Of a DNA stretch of 64,000 nt, positions 34,670 through 43,456 are shown one piece after another; positions within the stretch are counted from its first letter, which is position 1, and the number at the start of each line of letters is the position of its first letter. This stretch comes from CAJBVG01 sp943372995 (GTDB taxonomy: Bacteria; Bacteroidota; Bacteroidia; Sphingobacteriales; Sphingobacteriaceae). The stretch covers positions 177,455 to 241,454 of the forward strand of contig CALSAQ010000005.1 of NCBI GenBank assembly GCA_943372995.1. Reading direction: 5' to 3'. The notes below the pieces were generated by a model. That model worked only from the letters and a program-made list of their open reading frames with translations. It did no database searches and had not been told where the DNA came from. The position numbers were made by a program, and so were the translations under genes.

Positions 34670-34701
34670 ATGCGAAAATGTGCACATGCGAAAATGCGAA
34701 A
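34670..34701. repeat. Octamer array (ATGCGAAA) upstream of uvrA
   Basis: Four 8-bp units (ATGCGAAA, ATGTGCAC, ATGCGAAA, ATGCGAAA) lie 9 bp upstream of the uvrA start codon. They could sit in its 5' untranslated region. Confidence 0.75.
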
Positions 34702-34780
34702 ATTAATAGATATATACACATTTGCTCTGTTACAGATCTCAACAATGCCCCTATTGTAACATAATTGTCATTAAACCCCC

Positions 34781-34788
34781 TAAATTTG
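34781..34788 (+). promoter_or_regulatory. Candidate -7 box for the sigma-factor operon
   Basis: TAAATTTG is an exact TAnnTTTG match 118 bp upstream of the sigma gene. Possible TTG boxes stand 24 and 13 bp away, neither ideal. The long leader that follows holds two purine-rich GGAGG motifs, near 34844 and 34894, the second 8 bp before the ATG. This is an unusually strong ribosome-binding site for this phylum. Confidence 0.35.
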
Positions 34789-34906
34789 GATTTTTGGAAC
34801 AATAATTGTTTATTCGAATATAGAAACCATAAAAAACCTAAAGGAGGACTAACTATAGAATAAATCTTTACACTAATTTTTTATTAACCTACGGAGGAAA
34901 AAAACT

Positions 34907-35497
34907 ATGAACCGTAACCTAATTAGTGACAAAGATCTTGTTCATCTTTATGTTTCAGGTGATGAATCTGCACTTGCAATTTTGTTGAGTCGTCACAAAT
35001 CAAAGATCTATACTTCAATCTATTTATTGGTTAAAGACCGCTTTTTGGCTGAAGACATTTTTCAAGACACTTTTATTAAGGTAATTAATACCCTTAAAGG
35101 CGGAAAATACAACGAAGAAGGCAAATTCCTTCCTTGGGTAATGCGTATAGCCCATAATTTGGTTATCGATCATTTCCGTAAAGAAAAAAGGACGCCTACC
35201 ATTACCAATTCTGATGGTTTCGATATTTTCGACGTAATAGGTGTTTCTGAAGAAAGTACTGAGGACAAATTATTAAGGGAACAATCGCATTCCGACCTTA
35301 GAGCCCTAATCCAAAAGCTCCCTGAAGAGCAAAAAGAAGTGCTTATAATGCGTCATTATGCTGATTTAAGCTTTAAAGAGATTGCCGACCTTACAGGAGT
35401 AAGTATAAATACTGCACTCGGACGTATGCGTTATGCCTTAAATAACCTCCGAAGGATGATTCAGGAGAAGGAACAAAGTTTTAAGCAATATTTGTAA
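34907..35497 (+). CDS. RNA polymerase sigma-70 (ECF-type) factor
   Basis: An ECF-like sigma factor of 196 residues. Region 2 is at about residues 25-95 (YLLVKDRFLAEDIFQDTFIKVI, then GKFLPWVMRIAHNLVIDHFRKEKR). Region 4 is at about residues 135-185 (LPEEQKEVLIMRHYADLSFKEIADLTGVSINTALGRMRYALNNLRR). Regulon unknown. It has a GGAGG motif in front of the ATG. A 74-residue acidic protein follows 57 bp downstream and may control it. Confidence 0.93.
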   Translation: MNRNLISDKDLVHLYVSGDESALAILLSRHKSKIYTSIYLLVKDRFLAEDIFQDTFIKVINTLKGGKYNEEGKFLPWVMRIAHNLVIDHFRKEKRTPTITNSDGFDIFDVIGVSEESTEDKLLREQSHSDLRALIQKLPEEQKEVLIMRHYADLSFKEIADLTGVSINTALGRMRYALNNLRRMIQEKEQSFKQYL

Positions 35498-35554
35498 AGG
35501 GAATACAATAAGGGTTAACGACTTGCGTTTATATTGCAAATCAAACCCAAGCTT

Positions 35555-35779
35555 ATGGTGGAAACCTTTACACAAAACGAAATGATAAAAGCTATGTACC
35601 ACGAATTATCGTCAGACGACATGGCCGAATTGGAAACTCAACTTGAAAATAATGTAGAATTTGAAAACAACTTTGAGGACCTAAGTGTTATCAAGTTAGA
35701 ATTGAATAAGTTACTAGAAAGTCCAAGCAATGATACCATTGCAAAGCTCTTAAACTATTCTATTTCATACATTAAATAA
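35555..35779 (+). CDS. Small acidic protein, candidate minimal anti-sigma factor
   Basis: A 74-residue protein (start ATG 35555, MVETFTQNEMIKAMY; an upstream TTG at 35534 would add seven residues). The stretch YHELSSDDMAELETQLENNVEFENNFEDL has the layout of the anti-sigma domain of ZAS-type regulators, but the HxxxCxxC zinc ligands are missing (Asn/Glu positions instead) and no membrane segment follows. It lies directly after an ECF sigma gene and before a strong terminator, so both form a two-gene operon. The function is inferred from layout and shape only. Confidence 0.6.
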   Translation: MVETFTQNEMIKAMYHELSSDDMAELETQLENNVEFENNFEDLSVIKLELNKLLESPSNDTIAKLLNYSISYIK

Positions 35780-35797
35780 GGTTTTTTTTCAAAGGTG

Positions 35798-35839
35798 ATC
35801 CCGATAGTACTTTAACTAGCACTATCGGGATTTTTTTTG
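35798..35839 (+). terminator. Rho-independent terminator after the sigma operon
   Basis: An 11-bp perfect stem, ATCCCGATAGT (35798-35808) with ACTATCGGGAT (35821-35831), a 12-nt loop and eight T. Confidence 0.92.
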
Positions 35840-35887
35840 TTCTTTTGAATATGGCTAACTAAAAAGAAATAATTTTTATTAAATCAC

Positions 35888-37066
35888 ATGAAAAAATACC
35901 ACTACCTAATTGCACTAACATTATTTTTTACATCATTTTCTTTCGCACAAGAAATAAAAAGAATTGATGGCAGTTTCGTTTCCTCTGATAGCGTCGACCT
36001 AAGAGTTCAGAAACTAATGAAAGCTGCAAACGTAACTGGTGTTGCATTGGCCATATTCAATAATAATGAACCTGTTTATAGTAAAACCCATGGATTAGCC
36101 GATGCCGAAAAAAATATTCCATTTGAGAAGAACTCTGTAATGTATGCGGCTTCATTTTCTAAAACTGTTTTTGCATACATCGCAATGCAGCTCATACAGG
36201 AGAAGGTGATTGAACTCGACAAACCGCTAGTTGAATATCTAGATAAACCTTTAGTAGATTATAAAATTATAGGATGGAATAGAGGATATCACGACTTAGT
36301 TAACGACGATCGATATAAAAAAATAACAGCGCGTATGTGTTTAACACATACAACCGGATTTCCTAATTGGAGATGGTTTGAAGTTGACAAAAAATTAAAA
36401 TTTTCGTTCAGCCCTGGAACACGCTATAACTACTCTGGCGAAGGACTATACCTTCTACAATTTGTGATAGAACAAATTACCGGAAAAGATTTTGAAACCT
36501 TGGCTCAAGAAAGAGTATTTAAGCCACTAGGCATGATTAATACTAGCTACGTATGGCAAAATAGATTCAATACAAATATTTGCTACGGACACACTGAATA
36601 TGGCGTAACCTATGATGTAATGAAATGGAAAGAGCCAAGTGTAAGTGGTTCGATGAGTACAACACTCGAAGATTACACTAAATTCTTCGCGGCTTTATGC
36701 AGTGCTAAAAACTTATCCAAAGAAAGCTTCGAAGCAATGACGAGCTTACAGGTACGAATTAGATCAAAAGCACAATTCGGTCCGCAATCTAGAATTGATA
36801 ATAAAGACAATGATGGGATTATGTTGGGATATGGTTTGGGTGTTGGGGTATTCAGTTCACCTTATGGTAAAGCATTTTTTAAAGAAGGTCACGATGAAGG
36901 ATGGGGGCACTACTCTATTTGCTTCCCTGAACAAAAAATTGCTGTAGTAATAATGACCAATAATGATAATGGAGAAAGTATTTTCAAAGAATTACTAGAA
37001 TATACCATTGGTGATAAATATACCCCATGGCGATGGGAGAATTATATTCCTTATAATATGAAATAA
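35888..37066 (+). CDS. Serine beta-lactamase-fold hydrolase (class C / esterase-like), secreted
   Basis: A 392-residue beta-lactamase-related protein with a signal peptide (YHYLIALTLFFTSFSFAQ). The nucleophile motif is S89-F-S-K92 (AASFSKTVFAYI). The second motif is YSG (Tyr182 in YNYSGEGLYLL), where classical class C enzymes have Y-x-N. A third-motif-like HDEGWGHYSICFPEQ is near the C-terminus. These features suggest a peptidase or esterase rather than a drug-resistance enzyme. Substrate unknown. It stands alone after the terminator. Confidence 0.85.
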   Translation: MKKYHYLIALTLFFTSFSFAQEIKRIDGSFVSSDSVDLRVQKLMKAANVTGVALAIFNNNEPVYSKTHGLADAEKNIPFEKNSVMYAASFSKTVFAYIAMQLIQEKVIELDKPLVEYLDKPLVDYKIIGWNRGYHDLVNDDRYKKITARMCLTHTTGFPNWRWFEVDKKLKFSFSPGTRYNYSGEGLYLLQFVIEQITGKDFETLAQERVFKPLGMINTSYVWQNRFNTNICYGHTEYGVTYDVMKWKEPSVSGSMSTTLEDYTKFFAALCSAKNLSKESFEAMTSLQVRIRSKAQFGPQSRIDNKDNDGIMLGYGLGVGVFSSPYGKAFFKEGHDEGWGHYSICFPEQKIAVVIMTNNDNGESIFKELLEYTIGDKYTPWRWENYIPYNMK

Positions 37067-37186
37067 TATAGGAACACACTTCTGAACAAACTAAATATTA
37101 GTTAAAATTCTACCTAAATAAAAAATACTTTTTTCATGTCATGATATAATATCTATATTGTATATTTCATTGAAATATGTATAGAT

Positions 37187-37738
37187 ATGGAAATAAAAAT
37201 TGATCAAAAGCGTTTTTCACTAGAAAGTAAATACACCATACTGATTGATGGAATTGAAAAATGCAATGCCACTTCAAAATTATTCAAATGGTTTGCTGAA
37301 ATAAATTTCGAAAGTTCCGAAACACATGAATTAAAATATACCATTAAAAGAAAATGGGCTTGGTTTAAATTTTCTTATGATATTACTAATAATAAGCAGA
37401 TAGTATATGAATTCAGAACCCTATCTTTTTGGAAAAGACATTATCAGTGTATAATCAATAATGATAATTATGAAATATTTGGCCATAAAGGCCGTAAATA
37501 CTCTGTCTACAAAAACAATAAGATGATAGCCTGTTGGGAAATTAATAAAGTAACTTGGTTTGAAGGAGACAAATACAGAATCTTAGCAGATAATAATGTT
37601 GATCCTGAAATTATTTCTTGTTTTTGTATTCTCCTCGACAATGCTAATTCGGATAATAAAAGAGATGCCATGAATTGGAATATAGGTTGGCTAGGTCCTG
37701 AAGTAAAACCGTTTGATGAAACTTGGTTCCCTAGATAA
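37187..37738 (+). CDS. Uncharacterised protein, possibly of the LURP/tubby-C-like fold
   Basis: A 183-residue protein without signal peptide. It is rich in beta-forming and aromatic residues (KRKWAWFKFSYDITNN, RTLSFWKRHYQCIINND, YEIFGHKGRKYSVYKNNKMIACWEINKVTWFEGDKYRI). The regular strands with Tyr/Trp recall LURP-one/tubby-C barrel proteins, but I cannot confirm this. Its 3' end is 7 bp before the next start, so the two may be co-transcribed. Confidence 0.6.
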   Translation: MEIKIDQKRFSLESKYTILIDGIEKCNATSKLFKWFAEINFESSETHELKYTIKRKWAWFKFSYDITNNKQIVYEFRTLSFWKRHYQCIINNDNYEIFGHKGRKYSVYKNNKMIACWEINKVTWFEGDKYRILADNNVDPEIISCFCILLDNANSDNKRDAMNWNIGWLGPEVKPFDETWFPR

Positions 37739-37745
37739 TATCAAT

Positions 37746-38789
37746 ATGAAAAAGATAATCCTTAGTGTTCTATTTTTTGTATTTATAACGTCTGTCTTTG
37801 CACAAAAAAAGCTCAAGTATTCTGTACAACGTTTCTCTACATTAGATTACATTAGTGTGCGTGCCATAGAAGTAGTAAACGACAATACGGTTTGGTTTGC
37901 TGCAAATAATGGGGTTTGGGGTTATACAGAAGATGGTGGAAAAAACTGGATTATTGATTCTATTAAAGTGAACAATACACGCCCTGCTTTTAGATCAATT
38001 GCGGTACTAAACGATAGCACAACTTTATTATTAAGTATCGGATCTCCTGCATATCTTTTTAAAACTACTAATAAAGGAAAGATATGGCATTTAGTGTATA
38101 CCGATACTTGTAAAGATATTTTTTTCGATTGCATGAAATTTTCAGATAATAAAAATGGCTATGCTATTGCTGATCCCATTAATTTAAAATTGCAACTGAT
38201 TAAAACCAATGATGCTGGGAATACATGGACAAAAATAGAAGATATATATTTGCCCATTTTATCTGAGAAAGAAGCATTTTTTGCTTCAAGTAACTCTAAT
38301 CTAGATATCGTAAACAATACAATTTATTTAGCCTCTGGGGGTTCGCGCTCAAGAGTGTTTAGACTTAGTCCACAAAACAAATCGGATAAAATATTCGACA
38401 CCCCAATGCCAAGTGGAGAAACCATGACTGGAATATATTCACTCGATTATTACAATGAAAAAATTGGAGCGATTGCAGGAGGTCATTATGATAAAAAAGA
38501 TTCCATACTAACCTGCTTAGCCATTACCACAGATGGAGGAAATAACTGGAAAAGTATTCCAGTTAACAAGCCACTCTTCGGTTCATGTGTGCAATTTAAA
38601 AACAATGAGGAATTATTTCTCACAGGACACTCAGGAAGTATTATGTACAACATAAGAAAAAACAAAACCATCTATTTAAAAGATCACATAGGAAATGACT
38701 TAAAATTTCATACCCTAAGAATTTCTCCATCTAATAAAACGATTTGGTTTGCGGGCAATAAAGGTCAATTTGCTAGAATTACACTTTAA
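37746..38789 (+). CDS. Secreted BNR/Asp-box (Ycf48-like) beta-propeller protein
   Basis: A 347-residue protein with a signal peptide (KKIILSVLFFVFITSVFAQ) and Asp-box repeats: GYTEDGGKNWIID, KTTNKGKIWHLV, KTNDAGNTWTKI, TTDGGNNWKSI. Bacteroidota proteins of this sort are usually annotated as oxidoreductases or Ycf48-like. No catalytic residues are evident. ATG 37746 is chosen because it opens the signal peptide; a start at 37713 would overlap the previous gene. The last codons pair with the downstream sequence to form a perfect hairpin. Confidence 0.78.
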   Translation: MKKIILSVLFFVFITSVFAQKKLKYSVQRFSTLDYISVRAIEVVNDNTVWFAANNGVWGYTEDGGKNWIIDSIKVNNTRPAFRSIAVLNDSTTLLLSIGSPAYLFKTTNKGKIWHLVYTDTCKDIFFDCMKFSDNKNGYAIADPINLKLQLIKTNDAGNTWTKIEDIYLPILSEKEAFFASSNSNLDIVNNTIYLASGGSRSRVFRLSPQNKSDKIFDTPMPSGETMTGIYSLDYYNEKIGAIAGGHYDKKDSILTCLAITTDGGNNWKSIPVNKPLFGSCVQFKNNEELFLTGHSGSIMYNIRKNKTIYLKDHIGNDLKFHTLRISPSNKTIWFAGNKGQFARITL

Positions 38790-38799
38790 TTCTAGCAAA
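38769..38799. terminator. 12-bp perfect hairpin over the stop codon of the Ycf48-like gene
   Basis: TTTGCTAGAATT (38769-38780, coding) pairs with AATTCTAGCAAA (38788-38799), with a 7-nt loop ACACTTT. It is followed by A rather than T, so it is not a standard plus-strand terminator. Confidence 0.5.
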
Positions 38800-38803
38800 A
38801 AAA

Positions 38804-38834
38804 TTGAATTTACTAAATCTAGTCCCTATCTTCG
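38804..38834 (+). promoter_or_regulatory. Candidate promoter for fabV-nth
   Basis: TTG at 38804-38806, a 20-bp spacer and TATCTTCG at 38827-38834. The -7 box is the same as at ftsX, 27 bp before the fabV ATG. Confidence 0.55.
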
Positions 38835-38861
38835 AGCCTATATAACTAAGTCACATAACAT

Positions 38862-40052
38862 ATGATTATCGAACCCCGAATGAGAGGATTTATCTGTTTG
38901 ACATCACACCCAAAAGGTTGCGAACAGAATGTGTTAAATCAAATTGAATACGTAAAATCAAAAGGTAAAATTGATGGACCAAAAAATGTTTTAGTAATTG
39001 GTGCATCCACAGGTTTTGGTTTAGCTTCTAGAATTACTAGTGCATTTGGTTCTAATGCCGCGACCATAGGTGTATTTTTTGAAAAAGCACCACAAGATGG
39101 TAAAACAGCTTCTCCCGGATGGTACAATAGTGCAGCATTTCAACAAGCTGCAAAAAAAGCGGGCATATATGCAAAAAGTATTAATGGAGATGCTTTCTCT
39201 AATGAGGTAAAAGAAAAAACTATCGATACGATAAAAAAAGATTTAGGTAAAATTGATTTGGTAATCTATAGTCTTGCATCACCTGTAAGAATGCACCCTG
39301 TTACAGGTGTATTACATCGATCGGTTTTAAAACCTATCGGAAATTCATTCACCAACAAAACAGTAGATTTTCATACAGGTATAGTAAGTAACGTTACTAT
39401 TGAACCATGCAATGAAGAAGAAATAGCAAATACTGTTGCGGTAATGGGAGGCGAAGATTGGGAAATGTGGATGGACGCCTTAGCCAACGCGGGTGTACTA
39501 TCTGAAAATGCAATGTCTATTGCTTATTCTTATATCGGACCATCACTTACAGAAGCAGTATATAGAAAAGGAACTATTGGTGCAGCTAAAGATCATCTAG
39601 AAGCTACAGCATTCACCATTACAAATAAATTAAAAAACATTGGAGGCAAAGCTTTCGTATCGGTAAACAAAGCCTTAGTAACACAAGCAAGTTCTGCAAT
39701 TCCTGTTATTCCTTTATATATTTCATTGCTATACAAAACCATGAAAAACAAAGGAACTCACGAAGGATGTATCGAACAAATTCAACGTTTATTTAGTGAG
39801 CGATTATATACTGGAAATGATATTCCTACAGATGATAAAGGTAGAATTAGAATCGACGATTGGGAAATGAGTGAAGATGTACAACAAAAAGTAACAGAAC
39901 TTTGGGAACAATCGACAACAGAAACATTACCTAATATTGGCGATTTGAATGGATACAAATCAGACTTCCTGAATTTATTTGGTTTTGGTTTTCCTCAAAT
40001 TAATTATTTGGAAGATGTTAATGAAAACGTAGACATTGAAGGATTACAATAA
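38862..40052 (+). CDS. fabV: NADH-dependent enoyl-ACP/enoyl-CoA reductase FabV
   Basis: Last reduction step of fatty acid elongation, 396 residues, SDR superfamily. The N-terminus MIIEPRMRGFICLTSHPKGCE, the cofactor motif VIGASTGFGLASRI, YSLASPVR and the Tyr-x8-Lys pair in YRKGTIGAAK are FabV hallmarks. The C-terminal DIEGL-like end is normal. FabV enzymes are generally insensitive to triclosan. nth follows 6 bp later in the same direction. Confidence 0.96.
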   Translation: MIIEPRMRGFICLTSHPKGCEQNVLNQIEYVKSKGKIDGPKNVLVIGASTGFGLASRITSAFGSNAATIGVFFEKAPQDGKTASPGWYNSAAFQQAAKKAGIYAKSINGDAFSNEVKEKTIDTIKKDLGKIDLVIYSLASPVRMHPVTGVLHRSVLKPIGNSFTNKTVDFHTGIVSNVTIEPCNEEEIANTVAVMGGEDWEMWMDALANAGVLSENAMSIAYSYIGPSLTEAVYRKGTIGAAKDHLEATAFTITNKLKNIGGKAFVSVNKALVTQASSAIPVIPLYISLLYKTMKNKGTHEGCIEQIQRLFSERLYTGNDIPTDDKGRIRIDDWEMSEDVQQKVTELWEQSTTETLPNIGDLNGYKSDFLNLFGFGFPQINYLEDVNENVDIEGLQ

Positions 40053-40058
40053 TTTAAC

Positions 40059-40700
40059 TTGAACAAAAAAGAAAGATACGAGAAGGTAATTCAATATTTT
40101 GAGGAGCATGTACCTGTTGCTGAAACAGAATTACATTACACTAATCCGTTTGAGTTATTAGTTGCTGTAGTTCTATCTGCACAGTGTACAGATAAGAGGG
40201 TGAATATTGTAACCCCACCACTCTTCAAAGCATTCCCACATCCTGAGGTGTTAGCAAACGCAAGTGTTGATGAAGTCTTCTCGTATATCAAAAGTATATC
40301 CTATCCGAATAACAAAGCAAAACATTTAGTGGGATTGGGGAAAATGCTAATGGAGAAATTCAATGGCGAAGTTCCTAGTACTATTGAAGAATTACAACAG
40401 TTGCCAGGCGTTGGACGAAAAACGGCAAATGTAATTGTTTCCGTTATTCATCATGCTCCCGCAATGGCTGTAGATACTCATGTTTTCAGAGTATCTGCAC
40501 GACTAGGCTTAACTACTAATGCAAAAACACCATTGGCCGCCGAAAAACAATTAGTAAAATTTATTCCAGAAGATAAAATACATATAGCCCATCATTGGCT
40601 AATTTTACACGGAAGATATACTTGTTTGGCTAGAAGTCCTAAATGCATGGAATGTGGGCTAGCCCAATACTGTAAGAGTTTTGGTAAATATATTCAGTAA
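40059..40700 (+). CDS. nth: Endonuclease III
   Basis: DNA glycosylase/AP lyase for oxidised pyrimidines, 213 residues. The helix-hairpin-helix with catalytic lysine is LPGVGRKTANVIV, the catalytic aspartate lies in AVDTHVFRVSARLG, and the 4Fe-4S loop C-x6-C-x2-C-x5-C is CLARSPKCMECGLAQYC. Translation starts at TTG 40059, 6 bp after fabV. There is no ATG in a suitable place. Confidence 0.95.
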   Translation: MNKKERYEKVIQYFEEHVPVAETELHYTNPFELLVAVVLSAQCTDKRVNIVTPPLFKAFPHPEVLANASVDEVFSYIKSISYPNNKAKHLVGLGKMLMEKFNGEVPSTIEELQQLPGVGRKTANVIVSVIHHAPAMAVDTHVFRVSARLGLTTNAKTPLAAEKQLVKFIPEDKIHIAHHWLILHGRYTCLARSPKCMECGLAQYCKSFGKYIQ

Positions 40701-40704
40701 AAAA

Positions 40705-40729
40705 AAGCGGCTCATTTCTGAACCGCCTT
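40705..40729. terminator. Weak bidirectional hairpin between nth and recA
   Basis: AAGCGGCTCA (40705-40714) pairs with TGAACCGCCTT (40719-40729) except for one C/A mismatch. Runs of A precede it, so it would serve recA on the minus strand better than nth. Confidence 0.45.
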
Positions 40730-40769
40730 AAAACATAAAACATGAAATCTCCTAACCAATGAAATAGTT

Positions 40770-41789
40770 TTACTCTGCTGCTTTCTCTTCCAACAAATCG
40801 GCAGTAACTACCGCTTTTATCTTCGTTTCCAACTCTTCCATTAATTCGGGATTATCTTCAATGAGTTGCTTTACTGCATCTCTTCCTTGTCCTAATTTAG
40901 TATCACCGTAACTAAACCAAGAACCTGATTTCTTTATAATATCGTAATCCACTCCTAAGTCTACAATCTCACCTGATTTTGAAATTCCTTTTCCATACAT
41001 AATATCAAATTCTGCAAGACGGAAAGGAGGTGCTACTTTATTTTTAACAATTTTCACTTTAACTCTGTTTCCAGATACTTCTTCTGCATCTTTAATTTGC
41101 CCTGTACGACGAATATCCAAACGAACTGATGCATAAAACTTCAAAGCATTACCACCTGTAGTTGTTTCTGGATTACCGAACATTACACCAATTTTTTCAC
41201 GTAATTGGTTAATGAAAATACAGCAACATCCTGTTTTGTTAATTGTACCTGTTAGTTTTCGTAAAGCTTGCGACATTAATCTTGCTTGTAATCCCATTTT
41301 AGAATCGCCCATCTCCCCTTCTATCTCTCCTTTTGGAACTAATGCAGCTACCGAGTCAATCACAATAATGTCTATTGCTCCCGAACGAATTAAATTATCA
41401 GCAATCTCTAGTGCTTGCTCTCCATTATCTGGTTGCGAGATCAATAAATTTTCTACATCAACCCCTAATTTTTTAGCATAAAATTTATCAAATGCATGTT
41501 CTGCATCAATAAAAGCAGCTATACCACCTTTTTTTTGAGCCTCAGCAATTGCATGTATAGCTAAGGTTGTTTTACCAGATGATTCTGGACCATATATTTC
41601 TACTACACGACCTTTAGGTAATCCACCAATTCCTAATGCAATATCTAAACCTAATGAACCAGTTGAAATGGCTTCAATTTGCTCTATCGGATTATCCCCC
41701 AATTTCATAACGGTTCCTTTTCCGTATGTTTTCTCTAATTTATCTAAGGTTAATTGTAATGCCTTTAATTTTTCTTTTGCGTCTGCCAT
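40770..41789 (-). CDS. recA: Recombinase RecA
   Basis: Strand-exchange ATPase and SOS co-protease, 339 residues. It has Walker A GPESSGKTTLAIHA, the IIVIDSVAALVPKGEIEGEMGD segment, FINQLREKIGVMFGNPETTTGG (loop 2 region) and the C-terminal KSGSWFSYGDTKLGQGRDA. The length is standard. No recX lies nearby. The 227-bp gap upstream (41790-42016) is AT-rich and holds only a candidate -7 box; I see no LexA-type palindrome. Confidence 0.98.
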   Translation of the reverse strand: MADAKEKLKALQLTLDKLEKTYGKGTVMKLGDNPIEQIEAISTGSLGLDIALGIGGLPKGRVVEIYGPESSGKTTLAIHAIAEAQKKGGIAAFIDAEHAFDKFYAKKLGVDVENLLISQPDNGEQALEIADNLIRSGAIDIIVIDSVAALVPKGEIEGEMGDSKMGLQARLMSQALRKLTGTINKTGCCCIFINQLREKIGVMFGNPETTTGGNALKFYASVRLDIRRTGQIKDAEEVSGNRVKVKIVKNKVAPPFRLAEFDIMYGKGISKSGEIVDLGVDYDIIKKSGSWFSYGDTKLGQGRDAVKQLIEDNPELMEELETKIKAVVTADLLEEKAAE

Positions 41790-41853
41790 AATCGTATGTT
41801 TTAATGTTCTATATTCTAATTTTTGCTAAAAATAATAGCATTTATTTAGCAAA

Positions 41854-41861
41854 CAAAATTA
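41854..41861 (-). promoter_or_regulatory. Candidate -7 box for recA
   Basis: The minus strand reads TAATTTTG, an exact TAnnTTTG match 64 bp upstream of the recA start. No TTG stands at the -33 position. Confidence 0.3.
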
Positions 41862-42016
41862 TTTTATCAACATAATATAACTAATTGATATACAATTAAT
41901 TAAAAATATTATAATTTTATACCAACAAATATACAATACAAAAATGCTGTAATTTTTAGCTAAATACAACTGCTTAAATACAGGTTTTTTTATTAAGGAT
42001 GATATTTAGGGCTAAA

Positions 42017-42583
42017 TTACCCTACAATGAGTTCTTCTATCGACTTTCTCGATCGTGGGGTGAGTTCTCTAGTACGGAATGGCTCTTCTAACTTTTCTGC
42101 ATCATCTAAATATCCTAGTGCAATTATACATTGTGGTGTATAACCTTCGGGAATGTGAATTTGTTCATTCAATTTTGTTTTATCATAGCCAGCCATAGGA
42201 TGACAATATATACCCATATCAGTTGCTTGTAGTAATAAATAACCTGTAGCTATTCCTACATCGTGAGGAGCCCATGCATTAGGTTTACCTGAATGAGTAA
42301 ATGTATCTTTTGCTAATATGGTAATTAATGCTGCTGCATTTTTCACCCATGGTTGGTTGCCCCCCATTAAACTACTGTGCACACGATTGAAAAGTTCTTC
42401 ACCATGTTTTGCTACAATAAATCTCCAGGGTTGCTCATTATTTGAACTTGGAGCCCAAGAAGCTGCTTCAATTATTGTGTTTATACTCGCCTCTGAAATT
42501 TCTCTCTCAGAAAAGCTTCTTGCACTCCATCTGTTTTTTATGATATCTAATATCGGATATTCTGTATTGGCTATTTTCAACAT
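42017..42583 (-). CDS. Nitroreductase family protein
   Basis: FMN-dependent nitroreductase fold, 188 residues. Family pieces are IKNRWSARSFSEREIS (FMN phosphate contact by RWSARSF), AASWAPSSNNEQPWRFIV, GIATGYLLLQATDMGIYCHPMAGYD and YTPQCIIALGYLDD. Natural substrate unknown. It is directly adjacent to pirin (stop/start overlap of 1 bp), suggesting an operon. Confidence 0.9.
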   Translation of the reverse strand: MLKIANTEYPILDIIKNRWSARSFSEREISEASINTIIEAASWAPSSNNEQPWRFIVAKHGEELFNRVHSSLMGGNQPWVKNAAALITILAKDTFTHSGKPNAWAPHDVGIATGYLLLQATDMGIYCHPMAGYDKTKLNEQIHIPEGYTPQCIIALGYLDDAEKLEEPFRTRELTPRSRKSIEELIVG

Positions 42584-43299
42584 TATACATTCATTGGTAT
42601 ATCCATTAACAAGATCTCGGTATTTGTGTTTGCTGTAATGTTTAAATGCTTAGCATCCTCTATTCCCATTCCATCTCTTGACAATAACTTTTCTCCATTC
42701 ACTGTAACTTCTCCATTTAAAACAAACACATATACACCATTCCCTTCTTTCTTTATTTCATATTTCGCTTCTTTCCCTTCTTCAAATTTGCCCAAATGAA
42801 ACCAAGCATCTTGATGTATCCATACACCTTCATCGTCGGCATTAGGTGATAATATCTGCTGAAGTTTATTTTTTCTGTCTTCTACATTTAGTGTAATCTG
42901 ATCATACCTCGGAGTAACATTTCTCTTGTTCGGGAAAATCCAAATTTGTAGAAACTTTACCTGCTGATCTTTATTCTTATTGTACTCACTATGTGAAATA
43001 CCTGTACCCGCACTCATCACTTGTATATCTCCATTTCTGATCACTGTCTTATTTCCCATACTATCTTGATGCTCTAAATCACCTTCCAATGGTATCGAAA
43101 TAATTTCCATATTATCATGTGGGTGTGTTCCAAAACCCATTCCCTCTGCTACAGTGTCGTCGTTTAATACTCTCAATACACCAAAATGTGTTCGCGATGG
43201 TTCAAAATAATGCCCAAAACTGAACGTATGATAAGAATTTAACCATCCGAAATTTGCATTTCCTCTGGTATCGGCTTTATGAATAATGTGCTTTTCCAT
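42583..43299 (-). CDS. Pirin family cupin protein
   Basis: A 238-residue bicupin. The N-terminal metal-binding cupin carries FGVLRVLNDDTVAEGMGFGTHPHDNMEIISIPLEGDLEHQDSMGN, with the His and Glu ligands (HPHDNMEI and EHQDS), and SAGTGISHSEYN. Bacterial pirins include quercetin-oxidising and regulatory members, and the role here is open. It lies divergent from the T9SS nuclease. Confidence 0.9.
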   Translation of the reverse strand: MEKHIIHKADTRGNANFGWLNSYHTFSFGHYFEPSRTHFGVLRVLNDDTVAEGMGFGTHPHDNMEIISIPLEGDLEHQDSMGNKTVIRNGDIQVMSAGTGISHSEYNKNKDQQVKFLQIWIFPNKRNVTPRYDQITLNVEDRKNKLQQILSPNADDEGVWIHQDAWFHLGKFEEGKEAKYEIKKEGNGVYVFVLNGEVTVNGEKLLSRDGMGIEDAKHLNITANTNTEILLMDIPMNV

Positions 43300-43456
43300 A
43301 TGAGTTAATTTTATTTATATGTTTAAACATGTATTTTAAGGTATTGTTTTTGTAAATAGTTAAAATGTTTAAAATAAAGAGAAAAATCTACTGCTTTAAT
43401 AATACATAATTATAAATACATTTATCTATCTTAGCTGGCTTTTTGAAAAAAAATTG

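Noticed and set aside
35888..37066. Antibiotic-resistance class C beta-lactamase
   Set aside because: The second motif is YSG rather than Y-x-N and the overall pattern fits the broad serine hydrolase family, so a resistance role is not supported.
41790..42016. Possible small RNA or SOS box upstream of recA
   Set aside because: The gap is nearly pure A/T; no stable fold, LexA-like palindrome or conserved RNA signature is visible.
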